Positions 1 to 11,249 of a DNA stretch of 64,000 bases are shown here, one piece after another; positions within the stretch are counted from its first letter, which is position 1, and every line of letters begins with the position of its first letter. The notes beneath the pieces are model-generated. The model ran no database searches. It was not told the origin of the DNA and worked only from the letters and a program-made list of their open reading frames with translations. Where the stretch lies: the NCBI RefSeq assembly GCF_002099425.1, contig NW_018344058.1, positions 806,001 to 870,000 of the forward strand, read 5' to 3'. The DNA is from Phascolarctos cinereus (Eukaryota; Chordata; Mammalia; Diprotodontia; Phascolarctidae). The position numbers and the translations under genes were made by a program.

Positions 1-195
1 GACCTTCACAACAATCCTGGGAATTAGATACTGCTGTTATCTCCATTGTATACATGGGGAAAACAAGGCTGAGAGAGGTTGAATTACTTGCCCAGAGTTG
101 CACAGCTAGTAAGTGTCTGAAGCAGGATTTCAACTCAGGTTTTTTTTTTTATTCCAAGTCCAGCAGTCTAGCCACTGAGTTAAGCTGCCTTCTAT
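1..195 (-). repeat. MIR/THER1-type CORE-SINE
   Basis: Antisense MIR signature: acttgcccagagttgcacag, ctagtaagtgtctgaagcag, then gccactgagttaagctgcc. A T-run interrupts it at 141-150. Confidence 0.75.
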
Positions 196-974
196 TTGCC
201 ATATGAACCATGCTCTGCTCATACATACACATACAAAACAAAGGTAATATCCAGTGATGGACCAATCATAAATTAATGTTAAAGAGAAAAAATTGGTTTC
301 CACTAACGGATAATCAAAGAAGAAAGACTATGGAAAAAAAAAAGCAGAATAACTAAGATTTGGGATGTCCATTCCTATTTCTAAATATTTGCCTAAGGAA
401 TTTGTTTGATAAGAGTTAGAATTCACAGAGCACATTATTTTCATTCTTACCACCATAAAATATAATCCTCAAAATAATTACTGTTCATTATATTTCATAT
501 AGGATGCAACCCTTTGAGGACACTCACTTTATCATATATTTGGACCCAAATATTGATTATCAATAGAATTTGGCTTCATGCCTGCTGACCTTTATCTAAC
601 CTATTTGAGGACAATGCCTTACAAAAGATTCTGTAACTACTGATGATGACTCAGATGCAAATTGCTTTGCTTGACTTTCCAAGAAAATGTTGAGATAACA
701 TAAGAGTGATATATACTGAGTTTTGGTTTAATGCAATGGAAAATCATTTAAAAAAATCATCATTCCTGTAATTGTGCTCTAGAAGAGACTTACATACTAG
801 ATGCAGAAGTATGCTGCCAACATCCACCTATTTCATCAATTAATCAATTAAAAAGCATTTATCAAGTGCCTATCGTGCCAGCCATTTTGCTAAATGCTGG
901 ATATGCAAATACAAAAGTAAAACAATACTTCCTTTCAGGGGGTTTACATTTTAAAGGAGGGACAACAGGTGCAT

Positions 975-1560
975 GTATGCAATATGTGCACATATATATA
1001 CATATATAATGTATGATATGCATAGTAAGTATATAGTATGTATATATTATGTATACATATATTGGGATAGATAGGTTTATGTTCTTATATAATGTATATC
1101 ATATGTATATATTATGTATATGTATAGATTGGGATAGATAGGTCTGTATTATTATACAATGCATATAATATGTAATATACACACATATCATATATGTGCA
1201 CATCATAGATAATATACAATAATATATGATATAACACACCATACATATGTGTGTTATATTTTACAGATAATCTATATAATATGTATTGTGTTATATATGT
1301 ATATATCACATTTATACATATAAAACACATATTGTGATAGACATTTTATGTACATTAATTATATTGTGTATACATGTATGCATTATATACTTATAGTAGG
1401 TGAACATAATATACATAAAAATATTATTATATAGTATGATACTATACAGTACATATAATATGTATAATTTATAATGTGCATACATAACACATATAATATG
1501 TACACATATATGTGATATGCATGTATATTATAAAATATATATATATATATTATATCAAAT
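975..1560. repeat. AT-rich degenerate microsatellite, about 585 bases
   Basis: Irregular TATATG/TACATA units, with islands such as tgggatagatagg occurring twice (1064 and 1129), so part of it grew by duplication of longer units. Lies inside the L2 copy at 830-2350. Any open frame here is low complexity. Confidence 0.85.
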
Positions 1561-1652
1561 TAGATAGGAAGACAGACAGATGTATAGATGGACAGAGATG
1601 AGAGTAAATAGAGAAAAGGAATGCATGGTAGTTTGGCAAGAGTGTATGAACA

Positions 1653-1798
1653 GGGGGCAGCTAGGTGGCACAGTGGATAGAGCACTGGCCCTGAAGTCAG
1701 GAGGACCTGAGTTCAAATCTGGCCTCAGACCAAATACTTGACACTTAATAGCTGTGTGACCTTGGGCAAATCACTTAATCCCAATTGCATAAAAAAAA
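1653..1798 (+). repeat. CORE-SINE (WSINE1/MAR1 type) with 15-base target-site duplication
   Basis: Head gggggcagctaggtggcaca, B-box-like gagttcaaatctgg, core tagctgtgtgaccttgggc, then a poly-A tail. Flanked by aagagtgtatgaaca (1638-1652) and aagagtgcatgaaca (1799-1813), one mismatch. Carries the ccaaatacttgacactt spelling also seen in the copy at 44788. Confidence 0.9.
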
Positions 1799-3765
1799 AA
1801 GAGTGCATGAACAACTAAGGGATCATGAAAGGTTTCAGGTATAAGGTGGTGCTTAAGCTCAATGTTAAAGGAAACCAGGCGTTCTTAGAGGTGGAGGTGA
1901 GGTGGGAGGGTGCTGCAGGCATGGGCACAGCCGGTGCAAAGACACTGAGCTAGGAGGCAGAAGTTAAGTGTGTGAAACAACAAGTTGGTCAGTACAGTTT
2001 GATCTTGGAGGGTAGTAATGTGTACAAAGACCAAAGAAGATGGGACCATGCCATGCAGGGCTTGAAACGTCAAATAGGAATTTCTATTTGATCCTCAAGG
2101 CAACAGGGAGCCATGGAGTACTTTAAGGAGAGTGACAAGGTCAGACTTGCCCTTTACCCAGTGTGTGGAGGATGGAGTAGGGGTGGGGATGGGGAAAAGG
2201 GACACTTGAGGAAGGGAAAGGAAATAAAAAGCCTTTGCAAGAAAATAAAAAGGAGAGGTAATGAAGGCCTAAATGAGGGTGGTGGCTTGGTGAGTACAGT
2301 AAAGTATGTAGAACGTGTTATGAAGGTTGAAACAAGACTTCATGTGGAATGAGCAAGACATGAGTTAAGGAGGATGCAGCAAAAGTTGCAAACCCCAGTG
2401 ACCTGAGAACCACTTCCTTTTTTCTTGTGATAGTCACAATGCCTAGGAAGTATTTTTTCTTTTTGCCCCAGTTCTCTGTCTAGTCCTTTCCCACTGATGA
2501 AAGAGCTAGCCAGTATGAGCTCAGAGAGGTCGTGTATTCTGGACCTCAATTACCTCCTTTGTAAAATTAGGAGGCTGAACTAGGTGAGTTGTGAGGGTCA
2601 TTCTAGTCCTAAATCCTGTAACTGAGTGTTTTGCTTTCAGGCAGATGAATGCCCCAACCTCTTGGGACAAATTGCTCTCTATTCTTTTCTTAAGGATCAC
2701 CAAGGATAGAGGGAGATCTCACAGTTTGTTCTAAAAACAAAAAGACATTTACATAGCATAAGGGGACAGAAATCCTTTGCCGTGGCAGCAGGAGATGCTA
2801 GGGACAGAAACCAGCAGCTTGTCCTTCCCTTCAATGTTTCCAGGGCTTTCTGGAGGTCGATCAAAGCCTCAGAGTGATTTCCATGATTTGGCATTCCTTA
2901 TAAAAGGGCAAGACTTGCAAGGACAAATGGTAATTGATGTGTGTCCTTATCCCTACCTGAGAGAGGCTCAGTGGGAAGTGTTGATTAATACAGTTGGGAG
3001 TGGGAAAATGGTGCTCTAAGGCAAGGAAGAAGTGAATGGCATTCAGTCATGTACTTCATCTCAAAGTAATAGCAGAAAACCATTGATTGGGAGGGTAAGT
3101 CTCTGGGTCTTCCAGCTACCTCAGTGGCCCTTTTCTTAAGTACTTGGATGAGGCTGTAGAGCTGTTTAATGACAAAACTGAAAATGTATACACTGACATG
3201 AGAGGAGACTCTGCTTCCTCTTTGTGAAAGAGGAATCATTGGCCAGAGAGGCCAGAGAGAAGAGAATGGGCAGCCTCCCTTCCTCTGATAACTTTGGCAG
3301 GACTGTGAATACTGGGCTTGTTTGCCTTATCCCCAACCTGAACACGTCACATGAAACTTTTTGCCACACTCTCATCTCTACCCAATTTAGCTTTAACATA
3401 TCCTAGTTCTCTGCCGTCTGGAAGTTTCCTCTAATATAAACAAACCTTCCTTTGTCCTAGATCTTGTTCTTTCACATTTATTCTTCTATTACTCATTGAA
3501 ACCTAGTTTTATCCTGAAGACATGACATACGCATTCTCTCTTCCCAAGGCTGAATGCTCCTTTCTCTCATATCCTTAGAAAGGCCAAGAAAAGGAGGTGG
3601 CATTCCCCCTCTATTGCCGCATTAGGACTTTTCATCTCGTCCACCATCACTCAAACAATTCCTCTGCTTTAAAATTTATTCCATCTTGGACAGATCCTTG
3701 TTTCTGTCTCCTACAGACCTCTAGGCTGCTATCCTTTCTCTCCAAGAACTTCCTAGGTTATAGTT

Positions 3766-3782
3766 CCTTTCTTCCTTCCTTC

Positions 3783-3869
<87 letters not shown>

Positions 3870-3942
3870 TTCTTTCTTTCTTTCTTTCCTTCCTTCCTTC
3901 CTTCCTTCCTTCCTTCCTTCCTTCCTTCCTTCCTTCCTTCCT

Positions 3943-4025
<83 letters not shown>

Positions 4026-4035
4026 CTTTCTTTCC
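3766..4035. repeat. (TTTC)n-(TTCC)n-(TTTC)n tract
   Basis: Three blocks: about 24 TTTC units, about 14 TTCC units, then about 22 TTTC units. It abuts the 3' side of the minus-strand SINE at 4040-4168, where that SINE's A-tail would lie, so it probably grew from the tail. The open frames across it are low complexity and not genes. Confidence 0.95.
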
Positions 4036-4039
4036 TCGT

Positions 4040-4168
4040 GAGCAAATGGGGTTAAGTGACTTGACTAGAGTCACACAGCTAGTGTCAAGTGTCTGAGGTT
4101 GGATTTGCACTCAGGTTCTCCTGACTCCAGAGCTGGAGCTCTATCCAGTGTGCTACCTAGCTGCCCCT
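4040..4168 (-). repeat. CORE-SINE (WSINE1/MAR1 type)
   Basis: Antisense core gtcacacagctagtgtcaag, gcactcaggttctcctgac, and head ctacctagctgcccc. The flanks gttatagtcc-like (3756) and gattacagtc (4169) may be a decayed target-site duplication that encloses the TTTC tract. Confidence 0.85.
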
Positions 4169-4659
4169 GATTACAGTCTTTTTCAATGCCCCAAACCTGT
4201 CACCTTCAAAAGCCTTGACTTCCATAACCCTCTCACTCATCCCTACCCCACTTGACTGAATTTGCCCAGAAGCCCAACCAAATTACTGGTTAACACTATG
4301 GACTAATTCAAGATGTGGCTCAGCAGTCATGAGCAAATCTGATAATTTTGAACATGCTTTAGGGAATGTCATCAATAGAAATACATGTCATAGCATTGGA
4401 CTTTTATCTCCCTAGTTTCCACTACCGCGCTTCTTTTAGAGTAGCCTAAAAGTTTTCTTGGCTACTATATAATACTGTAAGTAGGAATCAGAAGACATCT
4501 GTTTTAGATGAAGTACTACAGAAGATTTCCATGTGGACTTTCCCTATCAGGATCCATTCTGATCAAGGTTGAGATTCTTATAACAAGCTATTCAAAAGGA
4601 TGCTAGTCTTGTGGGAATCAATAAGCCTGGAATGAAGCTTTAGTGTTCTGTTCTTTTCT

Positions 4660-4865
4660 TTTTAATTAACAAGCATTTATTTTCTCTCCTCCTCTTACCT
4701 CCTAATGAAGAAGAAAAAAGGAAAACAAAACCATTGTAACAATTATAAATAGTTATGCGAATCAGATCCCCACAGTTGGCCGTGTCTAAAACATTCTTCA
4801 TAGTAAGTCACCACCTCTCTGTCAAGCACTGGGCAGCATTCTTCAACATGAAGCCAGCCTAACAA
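4660..4865 (-). repeat. L1 3' end fragment (marsupial type)
   Basis: Resembles the copy at 22605 (taattaacaagcatttatt versus caattaataaacatttatt, then catgtccaaaa-like and caccacctctctgtcaagc). Orientation is inferred from the antisense L1 text of the longer copies at 34765 and 52700. Confidence 0.55.
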
Positions 4866-5597
4866 CTCCTTTATTTGCCCTTCTAAAGGGAAACCGTAAG
4901 CCATTCTTTATTTACCTGCAACGTTTCCCCCCTTGGGCTTCTTTTATATTAACAATGTCAAGATGGTATTAGTTTTTTTTTTTTCTAGTAGCACATCCAC
5001 CTGTTGGTCACAATATGATAATATCATACTTAGAGTATCAATAGCTAAGTTAATGCTTATAAATGGTCTAAAAACTATGTGACATTTAGTACTCTTTGTC
5101 TCTTTTTCTGCTACTGCTGAAGTGGGAGGGCACCCTCAAAACTGAGGCTCATTTTCTATTATTCTTTATTTCACAAGTTGCCATGGTCAAAAAAGTTCAT
5201 CACAAAGTGGCTACACTTATGGTAATGAACCTCTCCACATGCAGCTATATTCTTCATTAGAAAGTATATGCCCTCTGTTACTGGGGCTGTACTTGAAGTC
5301 TTTCTAGTATAGTAAAACTCACCATAATTTGCACTTTGTTGGTATAGTCTTTGAGAACCCAGGGTACCACCTCCATACCACAATAAAGCATCAGAGGGAG
5401 TCTTACATTGACAGAAATCACAAGATTCTTTCGTATTTACACACTAGGTCTTAATGAAATGCTTTGCTATTTAGTTTATAGTTCCTGATAAGTTTGTTTA
5501 TAGAGGATGCATTGGATGGGACCACGAGTCAAAAAAATCATCCCTACACATTGAGCCCAAGTGGTAGTGGAATTCCAGAGTTCAGTAGGATTTTCAT

Positions 5598-5752
5598 ACA
5601 ATATTATACATATACATATATGCGTATATACATGTATATGTGTAAACATACATATACACATTATATGCAGATATCATTATGTATATGTGTGTATACATAT
5701 ATACATATATATACATATATATATATGTCTATATGCATATATATATATATAA
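5598..5752. repeat. AT/CATA-rich simple repeat
   Basis: Runs of tatacatatata units. No coding potential beyond low-complexity frames. Confidence 0.85.
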
Positions 5753-6607
5753 CCTCTCCTTACCAACAACAAACCAAGAACATTTTCTATAAATAGTCAT
5801 TGCACTTCAACCTTCTATATTTTTGGACTTTCTTTCTGATGGATAATTTCTTACACTTTTACAATAACAAATGGTTTCATTGATTGCCAAAGATTGCTGC
5901 TAATTTTGATTTCTGAAAGAGTTATGTCACCAGACAGTTTCAATATTAAATATAATATCACCAATGTTTATATGGATGCTGTCTTAAGAGGATTAATCCC
6001 AGAGTTCCCCAAGTAAATTAGAAGGAAGAAAGGCACCTGAGGCTTTGTGATTCAGTATTATCTATCAGTTTAAAAATTCTAGAAGAAAAAGTAATTAATA
6101 TTTTTTTTCCTTATGGGCAATATCAGAACTCCCCCCCCATCTTATTTATCCCATAAAAGGAAAAGTCAAAGAACGTAGTAAGGTTCAATTCTGCTACCTC
6201 ATGGTAGCATGAAGGTGATCCTGGATTCCTAAAAGTTATGCTAGCAGGACATAGGCTCTGGCATGTCCTAGAAAGCTGCAAAATCTTCAAGCTTGGGCCC
6301 AGTGATGAATCATGTGTTTATTAGCCCATTGTAGTCAAAGTATGAGAGGGTCATTATCAGAAAGTTGGTCACCAAGTGGTGAGGTTTTGGTGGGCCATCA
6401 ACTCATGAAACCATACACTAAGGCTTGGAGGTTGTAATCTACATTGGTAGAAGGAATACCCACATGGATGAAATTAATGATTTTTTTTTGTATTGAAGCT
6501 TTGTGCATGGCCAAGGTTGATATATCATTTGCAATAAGCCTTCATTACATTGCTATACTTTAGTTATCATGAAAATTTGAAAAATAGTTCTTTTCTCCCA
6601 TCTGTCA

Positions 6608-6880
6608 AGATATTCTGCTATTTAATAAAAAAGCAAAGGGTAACACGAAACCTGGTTAAATAATAGCCTCGTGGGGCTTCTTTGCATTTCAAATTGATGA
6701 GATTGTATTCTTTTGATGTAGCGTGTTATGGAAGGTATTTTTTAAAAGGATGGGTGAGTATTTCTTCGTGAATATACATTATAGGGCCATAAGATAATTC
6801 AGAGTGAGGTGTCAAAATTATTTCAGTCTTTTGCATTTTTGACTGTGATATATTGCTATCTATTTATCTATTTATATTTA
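6608..6880 (+). repeat. Copy 1 of an unnamed 270-base duplicated segment
   Basis: Aligns end to end with 8251-8520. Shared blocks include cctggttaaataa, tcttttgatgtagc, ggatgggtga and gataagataattcagag; identity is roughly 80 percent by eye. No terminal inverted repeat or poly-A seen. I do not recognise a repeat family. Confidence 0.75.
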
Positions 6881-6894
6881 CAAGTTTGGCCTGC

Positions 6895-6990
6895 TCATGG
6901 AAAAAGCATTGGACTTGGAGTCAGAAGATCTGGGTTTGAATTTTAGAGACTCTGCCACTTACTAGCTATCTGAGCTTTGGCATGTTAGAA
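6895..6990 (+). repeat. MIR-like SINE fragment
   Basis: Contains ggacttggagtcagaagatc, gggtttgaattttag and cacttactagctatctgagc. Stops where the next MIR starts. Confidence 0.6.
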
Positions 6991-6997
6991 AAGTGTA

Positions 6998-7195
6998 ATG
7001 AGGTACAGTGATACTATGGAAAGAGGGAGTCAAGTAAGACCTTGGTTCAAATCTAGTCTCTAGCACTTATTAGCTGTGTGACCATAGGCAAACCATTTAA
7101 CCTCTCTGGGCCTTGGCTTCTTCTGTAAAATACTTGCACAGGGTCGTGAGGAAAGCCTATAACATATGTTGTAAAAGCACATACAACATAAAGAA
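6998..7195 (+). repeat. MIR SINE
   Basis: Contains cttggttcaaatctag, cttattagctgtgtgaccat and ttaacctctctgggcc, with a decayed 3' part. Placed head to tail directly after the MIR fragment at 6895. Confidence 0.75.
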
Positions 7196-7589
7196 CCTAA
7201 GCCATTAAAAAAAAAATCTAAACAACCGAGAGGTACAAACTAAAAAGAACAATATTAATGTGAAATCTAGTGCTCCATCAACTCAAGAATTTTCAGTTTA
7301 TGAAATCTGCCACTAGATGGCACTTAGGCATTTGTGGTTGTCACCTTAGTGTCCTGACATTCAGAAGGAGCTGTGGGAGAATCTTAAAGCATACACCACT
7401 GTTTTCTTAGCAATGGTAAAGTTAGTTATTCTCAACAATATTTTATAACCAGTCTTTAAATATATAAGTATATTATATCCTTCAGGACAATTTGGATAAA
7501 CTACACTTCCTAAGAACTCTTTACCTATTACCTCTCAGACCATTTAATTGAGCTCTTTGATACTCACCTAAAGTCCTATTATTTCAATA

Positions 7590-7815
7590 ATGATGATAAT
7601 GGTAGCTAGCATTTAAATATTGCTTTACAATTTGATAAGTGCTTTGCTCATTTTATCCTCATAACAATCCTGAAAGGTAGGTACTATTATTATGCCCATT
7701 TTATAGATGAGGAAACTGAGGCAGAGAGAGACTATGTGACTTGCTCGGGGTCATACAGAGATTTGAGCTCCTGACTCTCAGTTCAATGTTTTATCCATTG
7801 TGCCAATTAGGTGAC
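7590..7815 (-). repeat. MIR SINE
   Basis: Antisense MIR: tttatagatgaggaaactga, ggcagagagag, then a head-side end near ttatccattgtgcc. Confidence 0.8.
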
Positions 7816-7861
7816 AACTAGACCAGTTACAAAAGTCTACTAAATCCCTCTTAATCTGCTT

Positions 7862-8890
7862 TGTTATTACATCATGAAACTCCTCCATCTTAATTCTGGG
7901 TGTCCCTTGTCTCCCATTCTTGTTTCTCTCCTGAACTTCAGGTCCTCATCATGAACTCCATACTGGGCACCTCTATCTGGATATCCTTTTGGCATTTCAA
8001 ACTCAACATGTCTCAAAAAACAAAAATAAAGAAAAAACCCTTATTTCTTCCCTCTAAACCTTCCCCTCTGCCAAACTTCCCTATTTCTTTGAGAGTGATA
8101 TTATCCTTCCAGTCATTAAAGATTCATGACTTCAGATTCATTTTTGAGTCTTTACTCTCCTCATGCCTTTATCCAATAAGGTTATGGATGCAATCCTGTT
8201 GCATCCATCTCTAAACCATTTCTTATATTTGCCCATTTTCTCTACTCACTAGATATTCTATTGCTTATTAAAAAGCAATGGGCAGCATACACCTGGTTAA
8301 ATAAAAGCATTATGGGGGTTTATTTGTATTTTGAATTAATAAAATTGAAGTCTTTTGATGTAGCATGTTATAGAAGGTATTCTTTAAAGGATGGGTGATT
8401 ATTTCTTTGTGGATATGCATTACGGGGGGATAAGATAATTCAGAGGGAGATGTCAAAAACTGCTTCAGTCTTTGCATATGTGAATGTGATAAATCTATCT
8501 ATATAGTTATAAATATTTATATACTATATTTTATATCCATATATTTATATGTAATCTCTCTATATATTTATCTATGTATTAATGGCCACCAGTCTGACAT
8601 AGACCCTCATTAAGTTATGCTCACACAATTTTCATTATTTCTTTATTGCTCTTCCTGCTTCCATTTTTTCTCTCCTTCAAATCCACATGGATGTCAAGAT
8701 CATTTGCTTAAGTTATACGTCTGATCATGTCATTCCTCTGTTAAAAAATCCAACACCCCATCTAGCCCCTAGAATAAAATACAAATTCCTTAGCTTCTCA
8801 TTTAAGAACCTCAGGAATGTGGTTCCAAACTACTTTTCCAGAATTGTTCTGTGTTACTTTACAATCTAAATGTTGCAGACAAGATGAAGC
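7862..8890 (+). repeat. L2 LINE, split by copy 2 of the duplicated segment
   Basis: Left half 7862-8250 contains cctgaacttcaggtcctcat, caaactcaacatgtctcaaa and ccttccagtca. Right half 8590-8890 contains gtctgatcatgtcattcctc and agaataaaatacaaattcct, typical of the L2 ORF2 C-terminal coding region. The 270 bases between them are the unrelated segment at 8251. Confidence 0.7.
8251..8520 (+). repeat. Copy 2 of the unnamed 270-base duplicated segment
   Basis: Direct-orientation partner of 6608-6880, 1643 bases away. L2 sequence lies on both sides, so this copy looks inserted. It ends in an AT-rich run. Confidence 0.75.
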
Positions 8891-9099
8891 CCTCTGCATG
8901 CACTCTTCATCCCATCCCCACCCACCTTTTCCAGCAGATTGCCCCTACTATCATTCCCATCTTACAGTCCTTTTGCCTTTAGTTGTCTAGTTGAATGGTA
9001 CAGTTGGTGTTCCTCACAATAGGATGTTTTCACACAGTTTGGAAAATTATTAACAACTCCCTCTTTACCTTTCTTCTAAATCTACACTGAACTTTAAAA

Positions 9100-9375
9100 T
9101 TTTCTTGCTTCTTCATCTTTTACCTGACTGAACAGATGAATCAAAATTATTTTTGAAATGGGCGTAGGCCAAAGAACTCCTTTCCCTGCCTAAGAACATC
9201 TTCAGGCTTATGTCATCTAGCTCATGTGACTATTACCTAGTTCTATCCTTGCACATGATTACATTCTGCTCTATGTATGAGAAGGAATAAAGTCAGCTTC
9301 TGCAATTTCTCATGGACACCATGAGGCTAGAACTGATAGCACAGCTTTACCTCTGAATGCTACTCTGATGCACAC
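9100..9375 (+). mobile_element. Possible LTR-like fossil fragment (solo, family not recognised)
   Basis: A block with an AATAAA-type signal (gaaggaataaagtcagc, 9283-9299) followed by a short downstream region, a layout typical of retroviral LTR 3' halves. No internal genes are seen nearby and the ends are not clear. Treat as a weak call on an old, broken element. Confidence 0.25.
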
Positions 9376-9569
9376 ACACCAATGGTGAGTTTTGCAATGG
9401 CCTGGTCAATCAGCACAAGCACCCAGGAACATACAAGAAACATCAGTGAATACACCAAGGAGGATGCCTGAGATCAAGACCTTAGGCATCAAGGCCAGTG
9501 CTTCCTCCCAATATCTCCTACTCCCTTTTCTGATAGTCACTCTTCTCCTACTTTGACCCAACAGTCTCT

Positions 9570-9754
9570 TTAGATTGGGTTTTCTTAAACTATTTTTATA
9601 GCATGGCATTTGGTATCTGGTGAAGCCTGTGTACTCTTTTGCAGAAAAATGTTTTTAAATGCATGAAACAAAATACATTATATTTCAAAGGAAATTAATT
9701 ATGTTGGATACAATTTTTAACATACATACATATACATACATACATATATATCTA

Positions 9755-9805
<51 letters not shown>

Positions 9806-9850
9806 ATTTATAAAGTTCATGGACTCCAGGGTAAAAACTCCTCTGTGTAT
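9570..9850. repeat. Possible old MER-type DNA element containing (TATC)n
   Basis: The text tggtgaagcctgtgtactc, gtttttaaatgcatgaaac and aagttcatggactccaggg resembles a mammal-wide short interspersed element that I recall but cannot name. It is interrupted by (TATC)n at 9751-9806. Confidence 0.3.
9751..9806. repeat. (TATC)n microsatellite
   Basis: About 13 near-perfect TATC units preceded by TACA/TATA units. Confidence 0.95.
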
Positions 9851-11161
9851 ACTAAAATGTATACTTTCTGTTGCTCACTCTATACTCCTAATCATAGCTG
9901 ATCACTGACTCCCACAACACTTATACATACACCAGCTTCCTTCCTACTTCCTGCTACCCCTAAATATGGAGTATGGAAATATTTGTACCATCAAATACTT
10001 TGCTCATTAGTTGCTCCAGATAGCAGCAAGCCCTTCACACTTCCCATAGAGGGGCACCTGTTTAACTCTCAACCCTCCTTTCCCACATTATCCCAAACTT
10101 CTGACATTATTCAGGAGACAATAGGGACATAGTCAATAAATCAGTTCCGTTTGAAAAAGCAATTTTCTGAAGCACACTATTTTAAGGCCATATAGAGATC
10201 TTAACTTAGTTATAATGAATTCACATACACGCATATATTCTTATAAAAATAACCACAGACAACCATATAATACAAATTTAAAAAGTATCCTAGTTCTTAT
10301 ATAGGATGCTATGTCATTATAGTGGAACCTCATATCTAGAAATTCAAACTTAAAAAGCAAGGAACTGATTCAATATGCAATGTTGCATGACCTTCTGTAT
10401 AAAATTTTCAGGTTTCATCAGCCATAAATTTCAGTGACTATGTTTCTCCATTGTTCACTTACTGGTGTATATTTCCAAAAACAACAATTCCCAATTTGTT
10501 TATTTGCTATGGATCTTTACCTCATCTATTTTTTTTTTGGCACACAATCCTCTTCCTGTCAACCTAAAGTAACATATTCATTGCTACAAAGTTTTCCAAA
10601 ATATAGCCTAAGCAAGCATGCAAAGTTACATGTTAGACTACTGTGTTAGTATTCCATTCTAATACTATCCAACTATCCCACTCCCTTTTAGGGAGGGCAG
10701 GTTGGTAGAAGCAGTGACTACACGTTTCCAGTTTTTCTCTCCTTCAAATCCACATGGATGCTACATGTTTCATACAATTAAGCCACCACTGTTGGTTTTA
10801 TACTATTTTAATTGTCATATAACTTGAATTATTATTAACAAAGTTGTTATTCTTTACATATGTGATTTATATATAGGATTTAATATTCTTTATATATGTG
10901 ATTGACATAGTCCTAAAAATAAATTTCAAAATTCTTATAGAAAGATAACACTTTATTCTTGGGAAATTTTTATAGAAGATCTGTGGAAAAATGTAATTTG
11001 ATATACGGAAATTTGATACCTTTCCACTTTGCAAGAACACATGTATTCCATAAAGTGAGGCAAGCAAGGTATACTTATCTCCGGGAGTTGGGGGTCTAGG
11101 TTGTGACATAGTCCAAGTAAACAACAAGAACGAAAATTACCCGACTGGGGTAAATATATAC

Positions 11162-11249
11162 CTCATCTGTCATTAGGGTTGCAATTGATCTGCCAATCTC
11201 ATGGTACTGTTGACCCTTTCCCAATGGTCCCAGAAGTATAAACAAAAAT
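11162..11249 (-). CDS. SLC4A10: SLC4A10 coding exon ([20 protein letters not shown])
   Basis: Internal exon of 88 bases: 1 + 29 codons. The acceptor is cttatttacag followed by ATTTTTGTTT, and the donor is GATGAG followed by gtatatatt. The first A completes Arg with the AG of the previous exon. The rest encodes [20 protein letters not shown] and SIATLMTDE, ending on a codon boundary. The stretch is one of the most conserved parts of the SLC4 cytoplasmic domain and matches human SLC4A10 as recalled without an amino-acid change. The following human exon would start VFHDVAYKAKDRND. I searched by eye for it on the minus strand down to position 1 and did not find it, so the next intron is at least 11.1 kb and the gene continues beyond the left edge of the window. 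Confidence 0.95.

Larger units (their letters stand above)
830..2350 (-). repeat. L2 LINE, 3' part, interrupted by an AT tract and a SINE
   Basis: The copy starts at its 3' end with the diagnostic antisense text agcatttatcaagtgcc, ctaaatgctggatatgcaaa, then resumes beyond the insertions at 1805 with L2-like text (gcttgaaacgtcaaataggaa, ggcaacagggagccatggag, gacaaggtcagacttgcc) as far as about 2350. Between them lie a 585-base AT-rich tract and a CORE-SINE with target-site duplications. Old and 5'-truncated. Confidence 0.7.
1..11161 (-). other. SLC4A10: SLC4A10 intron, left part (open at the window edge)
   Basis: No coding exon is visible here. Named repeats are listed separately: MIR-like at 1-195, L2 at 830-2350 with a SINE and an AT tract inside it, a SINE with a TTTC tract at 3766-4168, L1 at 4660-4865, MIR copies at 6895-7195 and 7590-7815, and L2 at 7862-8890. 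The stretches 200-825, 2360-3760, 4170-4655, 4870-5595, 5755-6600 and 9860-11160 are AT-rich single-copy-looking intron in which I recognise nothing. A 29-base exact copy of an L2 segment lies at 10732 (see findings). Confidence 0.75.

Noticed and set aside
1653-1798. tRNA-like A and B boxes in SINE heads (here and in about 30 other copies)
   Set aside because: The B-box-like gagttcaaatc belongs to tRNA-derived SINEs; no cloverleaf can be drawn, so no tRNA gene is called.
3597-4110. Long Ser/Phe and Lys/Glu/Arg frames
   Set aside because: Translation of the TTTC/TTCC microsatellite.
9100-9375. A complete endogenous retrovirus around the LTR-like block
   Set aside because: No second LTR and no internal gene sequence is visible nearby; at most a lone old LTR fragment.
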